The notes beneath the pieces were generated by a model. The model searched no databases. It saw only the letters and a list, made by a program, of their open reading frames with translations, and was not told where the DNA came from. The translations under genes and the position numbers were made by a program. A stretch of 7,976 bases of DNA, taken from NCBI GenBank assembly GCA_017619255.1, contig JAFZSS010000197.1, positions 1 to 7,976 of the forward strand, read 5' to 3'. Positions 1 through 4,091 of the stretch are shown here, piece after piece; within the stretch, counting starts at the first letter, position 1, and each line of letters starts with the position of its first letter. This DNA is from Muribaculaceae bacterium (lineage in GTDB: Bacteria > Bacteroidota > Bacteroidia > Bacteroidales > Muribaculaceae).

Positions 1-69
1 CACCGAGCGCAGCGCGTCGATGTGGTCCCAGAACGACATTTCCTGTAATTGCGACTGCTCTTGCGCCAT
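1..69 (-). CDS. tatC: Sec-independent protein translocase TatC, N-terminal fragment
   Basis: Only the first 23 codons are in the window; the gene runs off the left edge. The peptide begins MAQEQSQLQEMSFWDHIDAL and continues RSV. The MSFWDHIDALR stretch matches the conserved cytoplasmic N-terminus of TatC (typically M-[ST]-F-x-D-H-[IL]-x-x-L-R), which lies just before the first transmembrane helix. TatC is the multi-spanning inner-membrane receptor that binds the twin-arginine signal peptide of folded export substrates. The start ATG (67-69) lies 12 bp after the tatA stop on the same strand, so the two are almost certainly one operon. An ATG at 78-80 is followed almost at once by a stop and is not the start. 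The identification rests on a short peptide plus the neighbour, which together make it strong. Confidence 0.88.
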   Translation of the reverse strand, partial: MAQEQSQLQEMSFWDHIDALRSV

Positions 70-81
70 TATTTGGCCATA

Positions 82-321
82 CTAGCTTATCGGATTGTCG
101 GGGCGTGAGCCGGGCTTATCATTGTCTAGTTCCTCGAGGGGCTTCTTCAATTCATCCTCAACCTCGTTCATGCCCTGCTTAAAGCTCTTCACACCCTTAC
201 CCAGACCTCGCATGAGCTCAGGTATCTTCTTGCCGCCGAAAAGCAGCAACACAACAATAACAATAGCTATGATCTCACCTGTTCCCAGGTTCAGAAAAGC
301 CAATACTCCGTTCAGTGTCAT
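82..321 (-). CDS. tatA: Sec-independent protein translocase TatA
   Basis: A 79-residue protein of normal TatA length. It has a short N-terminus, one hydrophobic helix at about residues 15-29 with a Glu at 16, the hallmark FGG hinge (28-30), then KKIPEL (31-36) and a basic amphipathic helix (about 35-52). An acidic, Pro/Asp-rich tail ends in NPIS. TatA proteins oligomerise in the inner membrane to form the passage for folded proteins carrying twin-arginine signals. tatC follows 12 bp downstream, so this is a minimal TatAC system unless a TatB lies elsewhere. The Glu in the membrane helix, where E. coli TatA has Gln, occurs in other Bacteroidota TatA proteins. A strong promoter-like sequence lies just upstream (354-384). 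The start ATG (319-321) gives a normal N-terminus and no better one is visible. Confidence 0.95.
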   Translation of the reverse strand: MTLNGVLAFLNLGTGEIIAIVIVVLLLFGGKKIPELMRGLGKGVKSFKQGMNEVEDELKKPLEELDNDKPGSRPDNPIS

Positions 322-353
322 GATTGTTTATCGTTTAATCGTTTTACTGATTG

Positions 354-384
354 CAAAGATAGTGCAAGCTGAGCGAAATGGCAA
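354..384 (-). promoter_or_regulatory. Bacteroidota-type promoter for tatA-tatC
   Basis: On the minus strand there is a perfect -7 box TATCTTTG (361-354) and a -33 TTG (384-382) separated by 20 bp, the spacing known for the Bacteroidota primary sigma factor. Transcription would start near 347, giving a leader of about 26 nt before the tatA ATG. The spacer holds GCTTGCAC immediately before the -7 box, shared with the elements at 402-432 and 506-536. Confidence 0.75.
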
Positions 385-406
385 GAAAAATCATTATTTT
401 CTTGCC
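380..406. repeat. 10-bp inverted repeat linking two divergent promoters
   Basis: The perfect arms GGCAAGAAAA (380-389) and TTTTCTTGCC (397-406) flank a 7-nt centre. Each arm contains the -33 TTG of one of the two outward-facing promoter elements (354-384 on the minus strand, 402-432 on the plus strand). The symmetry continues less perfectly over the whole 354-432 interval, where the two elements match at 24 of 31 positions. It may be a shared recognition site for a regulator, or only the result of two copies of a preferred promoter sequence standing back to back. Confidence 0.5.
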
Positions 407-432
407 GTTGTGTTCGGCTTGCACTACCTTTC
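402..432 (+). promoter_or_regulatory. Degenerate promoter-like element, upstream copy
   Basis: TTG (402-404), 20 bp, then TACCTTTC (425-432), which is one base off the TAnnTTTG -7 consensus. It matches the element at 506-536 at 27 of 31 positions, and both share TTGTGTTCGGCTTGCACTA. The last position of the -7 box is C instead of G, which should weaken it. The only downstream gene before the second copy is ptb itself, so this is either a weak second ptb promoter or a decayed duplicate. A 12-bp palindrome TCCCTTAAGGGA (431-442) overlaps its end. Confidence 0.45.
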
Positions 433-505
433 CCTTAAGGGATGGCACCATTGGGCAAGATAGGCGGCGCCTCAACAATGCTCAAACAAAAAGATGCTTT
501 TTTAT

Positions 506-536
506 TTGGCATTGTGTTCGGCTTGCACTATCTTTG
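506..536 (+). promoter_or_regulatory. Bacteroidota-type promoter for ptb-buk
   Basis: TTG (506-508), 20 bp, then a perfect TATCTTTG (529-536). Transcription would start near 543, about 37 nt before the ptb ATG. This is the intact member of the tandem pair. Like the tatA promoter, it has GCTTGCAC right before the -7 box. No strong Shine-Dalgarno sequence is seen before the ATG at 580, which is usual in this phylum. Confidence 0.75.
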
Positions 537-579
537 TGGCATTCAAAAACCATTAACTTCTTTTTACTAATTTATTCTG

Positions 580-1491
580 ATGAACACCATTAAGAATTTT
601 GATGAGCTGCTTGCTCATCTCAAAGAAAACAATGTGAAGAAACGCGTGGCAGTCGTTTGGGCAGCCGATGAGAAAACTCCCGCCGCATGCGCCCAAGCAC
701 TGGAAGCCGGCTTTATCGAAGCGATTTTCGTGGGCTGTGAGGACAAACTTAAAGCCAATGAGGCTTTGAAGCCATTTGCCGCCAACATGAGCTTTGTTGA
801 CGCCACCGACGCCGACGATGCCGCAGCCAAGGCCGTTGCGCTGGTGCGCGAAGACAAGGCTGATGTGCTCATGAAGGGCCTGATCAACACCGACAACCTG
901 TTGCGCGCCGTGTTGAACAAGGAGACCGGCATTCTGCCCAAGGGCAATGTGCTTACCCATGCGGCCGTGGCATCGATTCCCAGCTATCACAAGTTCCTCA
1001 TCTTCACCGATGCTGCCGTGATACCCTATCCCAACCAGGCTCAGCGTGTCGAGATGGTGAAATATATGTCTAATGTAGCCCGCAGCTTCGGCGTTGAGGA
1101 GCCCAAGGTGGCGCTAATCCATTGCACCGAGAAGGTCAATGGCAAGCACTTCCCCTTCACCGAGGATTATCCCGTGATTATTGAGATGGCTAAGAACGGT
1201 GAGCTCGGCAAGTGCATCGTCGACGGACCGCTGGACGCCAAGTGCGCATGCAGCATGCACGCCATGGAGGCCAAGGGTCTGACATCACCCCTGCAGGGCG
1301 ACAGCGATGTGCTCATCATGCCCGACATCGAGGCCGGAAATGTGTTCTATAAAGCCATCACCCTGTTTGCCGGTGCCAGCACCGCCGGTCTGCTGCTGGG
1401 TGCCAAGTGCCCCGCCGTGGTGCCCTCGCGTGCCGACAGTGCCCAGTCCAAGTTCTACAGCCTTGCAGTAGCCACAATGGCCGCCGAGTAA
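580..1491 (+). CDS. ptb: Phosphate butyryltransferase (phosphotransacylase family)
   Basis: A 303-residue cytoplasmic protein of the phosphate acetyl/butyryltransferase family. It moves the acyl group of butyryl-CoA, or a related short or branched acyl-CoA, to phosphate, giving acyl phosphate and CoA. Visible family features are ADVLMKG (94-100), VDGPLD (214-219), PDIEAGN (248-254) and the C-terminal PSRADSAQSK (282-291). The last two correspond to active-site and phosphate-binding segments in phosphotransacetylases. The length of about 300 residues fits Ptb better than the longer Pta enzymes. The strongest argument is the next gene: a butyrate kinase starts 59 bp downstream on the same strand, giving the classical ptb-buk operon. 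The ATG at 580 sits at the expected distance from the promoter at 506-536. Acyl-chain preference cannot be read from sequence; isobutyryl- or isovaleryl-CoA are realistic alternatives. Confidence 0.9.
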   Translation: MNTIKNFDELLAHLKENNVKKRVAVVWAADEKTPAACAQALEAGFIEAIFVGCEDKLKANEALKPFAANMSFVDATDADDAAAKAVALVREDKADVLMKGLINTDNLLRAVLNKETGILPKGNVLTHAAVASIPSYHKFLIFTDAAVIPYPNQAQRVEMVKYMSNVARSFGVEEPKVALIHCTEKVNGKHFPFTEDYPVIIEMAKNGELGKCIVDGPLDAKCACSMHAMEAKGLTSPLQGDSDVLIMPDIEAGNVFYKAITLFAGASTAGLLLGAKCPAVVPSRADSAQSKFYSLAVATMAAE

Positions 1492-1550
1492 GAAGCAAGA
1501 GGCGACAATAATCGTACTTTAAAAAACTGAAAACTTAAAACTTAATATCA

Positions 1551-2606
1551 ATGATTATCTTAGTCATCAATCCCGGTTCCACATCCACCAAGATGGCCGT
1601 TGTAGAGGACGGCGAGCCCCGCTTGATTAAAGTCATCCGCCACACGGCCGAGGAGCTTGCTCCGTTTGCCAAAATCACTGACCAGTTCGACTTCCGCCGT
1701 CAGATGATTCTCAACGAGCTGGAAAAGGCGGGCATCCCCGTCAAGTTTGACGCCATCGTAGCCCGTGGCAGCTTAACCAAGCCTCTTCCTGGCGGTGTGT
1801 ACGCCGTAGACGAGAACATGATTCAGGCCACCTATGCCAGCGAGCACCAGCACGCCTGTGACCTGGGTTGTGTCATTGCCAACGAGATTGCCAAGGGCCT
1901 CGGTTGCCCCTGCTATATTGCCGACCCTGTCGTTACCGACGAGCTGAACGACTATGCCCGCGTGTGCGGACTGAAACAGTTCAAGCGCGAGAGCATCTGG
2001 CATGCCCTGAACCAGCGTGCCATCGCCCGTCGCTTTGCCAAGGAGAACGGTAAACGCTATGAGGATCTGAATCTCATCGTTGCCCATCTGGGTGGCGGCA
2101 TCTCGGTAGCAGCCCACGAGCACGGCCGCGCCGTTGATGTGAACAATGCCTTGGATGGCGAGGGCCCGTTCTCCCCCGAGCGTGCCGGCAGCCTGCCCGC
2201 CCGCGACTTGATCAACATGTGCTTCAGCGGCGAGTACACCAAGGACGAGATTCTCAAGATGATCTCTGGCAAGGGCGGTGTGTTCTCACATCTGGGCACG
2301 ACCGACATGATCGAAGCCGAGCGTCGCATGAACGCCGGTGACGAGTACGCCAAGCTTGTCATCAACGCCATGATCTACCATATCGCCAAAGCCATTGCCG
2401 AGAAGGGCGCCGTCCTGTGCGGCAATATCGATGCCATCCTTATCACTGGCGGCATCGCATACTGGCAGTACATGGTTGAAGGTCTCAAGAAACGCATCGG
2501 TTGGATGGCACCTGTCCACATCTATCCTGGCGAGGACGAGATGTCGGCACTGGCAGCCAACGCTGCCGCCGTGCTTAATGGCGAGATTGAGGTCAAGAAG
2601 TATTGA
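1551..2606 (+). CDS. buk: Butyrate kinase (acetokinase family)
   Basis: A 351-residue protein that transfers phosphate from butyryl phosphate, or a related acyl phosphate, to ADP. It yields the acid and ATP in the cytoplasm. It belongs to the ASKHA-fold acetokinase family. The first phosphate-binding segment is VINPGSTSTK (5-14). DPVVTDEL (125-132) is typical of Buk. The central motif HLGGGISVAAHEHGRAVDVN (179-198) and the following GEGPFSPERAG form the catalytic and nucleotide region. The adenosine motif is LITGGIA (297-303), followed by GEDEMSALA (327-335) near the end. Length is normal for Buk and shorter than acetate kinase at about 400. It is the second gene of the ptb-buk operon, and I see no separate promoter in the 59-bp AT-rich gap. 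A hairpin terminator follows. Confidence in the family is very high; the physiological acyl group is inferred. Confidence 0.94.
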   Translation: MIILVINPGSTSTKMAVVEDGEPRLIKVIRHTAEELAPFAKITDQFDFRRQMILNELEKAGIPVKFDAIVARGSLTKPLPGGVYAVDENMIQATYASEHQHACDLGCVIANEIAKGLGCPCYIADPVVTDELNDYARVCGLKQFKRESIWHALNQRAIARRFAKENGKRYEDLNLIVAHLGGGISVAAHEHGRAVDVNNALDGEGPFSPERAGSLPARDLINMCFSGEYTKDEILKMISGKGGVFSHLGTTDMIEAERRMNAGDEYAKLVINAMIYHIAKAIAEKGAVLCGNIDAILITGGIAYWQYMVEGLKKRIGWMAPVHIYPGEDEMSALAANAAAVLNGEIEVKKY

Positions 2607-2628
2607 TCCTTTTCGCAATAACGAAAAC

Positions 2629-2665
2629 AGGGGCAACACCGACTGGGTGCGGCCCCTTATATTTT
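2629..2665 (+). terminator. Rho-independent terminator after buk, possibly bidirectional
   Basis: Outer arms AGGGGC (2629-2634) and GCCCCT (2652-2657) pair, and an inner CACC/GGTG extends the stem. The run TTATATTTT follows at 2657-2665. It starts 22 bp after the buk stop. Read from the other strand, the hairpin is followed by TGTTTTCG, a weaker U-run. It may therefore also stop the convergent exporter transcript, whose gene ends at 2679. Confidence 0.8.
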
Positions 2666-2678
2666 GGTCATCTTAAGA

Positions 2679-3335
2679 TCAAATAACTTGTAGTTGCTGC
2701 AGGTAGGCATAAACACCCGTGACAAGACCGTAGCACGAGAGGAGGATGATGATAATACCGATGATGCGGTTAATGAGCCACATCGAGCGGATGTTGAAGT
2801 GAGAACGCACCTTGTCCACAAAGAAGGTAATCACCGCCCACCACACCAGTGCACCCAGCACAATTGCAGCATAGCCAAGGATGATATGATAGAACTTGTA
2901 TTCCGGCAAGGGGAAACTGAAACGCGCGAACAACGGGATGATCAGGAACATGATGAGCGGATTGCTCAGAGTAAACAGAAAACCCGTGACCATGTCGCGC
3001 CAGTGGTCGCCACGCTGATCAATATTCTCCTTGATTTGGCTCACAGGGTTATGGAAAATCATGTAAAGGGCATAGACGATAAGGATGACACTGCCCACAA
3101 TCTGCAAGATATTGACATGGTCTTCGATGAAATCAATGACCAGCGAGATACCCAGCCCCACGAGCAGGCAGTAAAACAGGTCACTTGCCGCAGCACCCAC
3201 TCCTGTGAAGAAACCCGAATGGCGGCCGTTGTTCAGGGTGCGCTGCACACACAAGATGCCAATGGGGCCCATGGGGGCCGAGAGAATGACACCTATCGAC
3301 ATACAACCGATTAATATGGATATGATAGTTCCCAA
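2679..3335 (-). CDS. LysE/RhtB-family membrane exporter
   Basis: A 218-residue very hydrophobic protein with about six membrane segments, near residues 3-25, 41-66, 75-94, 114-137, 148-173 and 187-211. Family marks are SAPMGPIGILC in helix 1 (GPIG 23-26), GFFTGVGAAASD (41-52) and LSNP (123-126). LysE/RhtB proteins export amino acids or related small metabolites across the inner membrane; the substrate here cannot be told. The start is TTG (3335-3333): an in-frame stop lies four codons upstream, and the next ATG (3302-3300) would remove half of helix 1, which carries the conserved region. No Shine-Dalgarno sequence is seen. A -7 box at 3363-3370 would give a leader of about 20 nt, so it probably has its own promoter apart from the upstream hydrolase gene. 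It converges with ptb-buk. Confidence 0.85.
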   Translation of the reverse strand: MGTIISILIGCMSIGVILSAPMGPIGILCVQRTLNNGRHSGFFTGVGAAASDLFYCLLVGLGISLVIDFIEDHVNILQIVGSVILIVYALYMIFHNPVSQIKENIDQRGDHWRDMVTGFLFTLSNPLIMFLIIPLFARFSFPLPEYKFYHIILGYAAIVLGALVWWAVITFFVDKVRSHFNIRSMWLINRIIGIIIILLSCYGLVTGVYAYLQQLQVI

Positions 3336-3362
3336 TCCAGGAGGTTATTCAGTTACAACCTA

Positions 3363-3370
3363 CAAAGGTA
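3363..3370 (-). promoter_or_regulatory. -7 box for the LysE-family exporter
   Basis: The minus strand reads TACCTTTG, a full match to TAnnTTTG, in the 57-bp gap between the hydrolase stop and the exporter start. Transcription would begin near 3356, about 20 nt before the TTG start codon. No clear TTG is present at the -33 position, so this is a weaker call than the other promoters. Confidence 0.5.
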
Positions 3371-3392
3371 ATAAAAAGATTTAAGTATACGG

Positions 3393-4091
3393 TTACTGGT
3401 CGCCGGATTTTTTATATCGATTTTTCACTTGTTGGATATCAACGCCTGAAAGCCTATATCCAATGTTCTTGATTTGGGGATGAAGAGACAACTCACCAGG
3501 GTTGGAGCCGGGAGCCCCCTCGGGAACAGCCATGCCACGCTGTGCATAGAACTCGCGCCAATAGTCAGTCACCTGCCCTGTCTCGTCATGGAACGACATC
3601 GGCACCGTGTCAAAAATGAGATGGCCCTCGTTATCGACATAATTCATCTGCACCAGTTCGCTGCAATAGACAGCGCTGTCGCCAGGCAGAAACAGGTCAT
3701 CGTAGGGTTTCCCCACCATCATGAGGCATCGCTTGACAGATTGACGAATGTCCACATCGGTATTCACTCTGCAGATTAAAACTCCACCAGGATTCTCGTT
3801 CCAAAATGTATCTATGGGCGTGAGGCAGACAGATGGCTTCTTCGCTTCGATGACATAAAGCAATCCGTCATCACCGCCGATGCGATGCACAACTGCCACA
3901 TGGTCGATTAGCAAGCCGTGATACCCTTGGGTGACATCGGTGATGGCATTTGGGGACTCAGCACAGCAGAACAGCAAGTCGCCCTCTTGCAACTCCAATG
4001 CCGAGAGCGAAACGGCAAAAAAGGCCGTTATCATCAGGGCCAGGATTCTAATACCAGGTGACGCCATTGCTGAAACTCGAGTGCTTGTCAT
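3393..4091 (-). CDS. Secreted YiiX/YaeF-like permuted-papain cysteine hydrolase
   Basis: Up to 232 residues. A basic N-terminus and hydrophobic stretch ILALMITAFFAVSLSA (16-31) form a Sec signal peptide, followed by ELQEGDLLF (33-41). The residue order is that of the circularly permuted NlpC/P60 (YiiX/YaeF, DUF830-type) group: His first in IDHVAVV (His64), an acidic residue in VIEAKK (Glu82), then GKPYDDLFL (127-135) and the nucleophile in VYCSELVQMNY (Cys143). Relatives are thiol amidases or peptidases thought to act on peptidoglycan peptides, amides or lipids; the substrate here is unknown. The ATG at 4091 overlaps the lptD stop by 44 bp and has AGGA 8 nt upstream. In-frame ATGs at 4067 and 4034 are alternatives; the 4067 start keeps the full signal peptide. 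The same-strand overlap suggests co-transcription and perhaps translational coupling with lptD. Confidence 0.8.
   Translation of the reverse strand: MTSTRVSAMASPGIRILALMITAFFAVSLSALELQEGDLLFCCAESPNAITDVTQGYHGLLIDHVAVVHRIGGDDGLLYVIEAKKPSVCLTPIDTFWNENPGGVLICRVNTDVDIRQSVKRCLMMVGKPYDDLFLPGDSAVYCSELVQMNYVDNEGHLIFDTVPMSFHDETGQVTDYWREFYAQRGMAVPEGAPGSNPGELSLHPQIKNIGYRLSGVDIQQVKNRYKKSGDQ

Noticed and set aside
462..472. AGGCG-G-CGCCT inverted repeat as a possible terminator
   Set aside because: The loop is a single base, too small to form a hairpin, and no T-run follows directly.
378..593. 71-codon plus-strand frame between tatA and ptb
   Set aside because: It runs across both promoter copies and into the ptb start. 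Its residues simply translate the promoter repeats, and no family is recognisable.
553..990. 145-codon minus-strand frame opposite ptb
   Set aside because: It is antisense to conserved ptb codons, with no domain and no promoter of its own.
1492..1550. Possible internal promoter or terminator between ptb and buk
   Set aside because: The 59-bp gap is AT-rich but has no TAnnTTTG box and no stable hairpin, so co-transcription is the simpler reading.
2694..3314. 206-codon plus-strand frame opposite the exporter gene
   Set aside because: It is very rich in Asp, His, Arg and Gln, as expected from the reverse complement of a hydrophobic membrane protein. The minus strand encodes a clear LysE-family protein.
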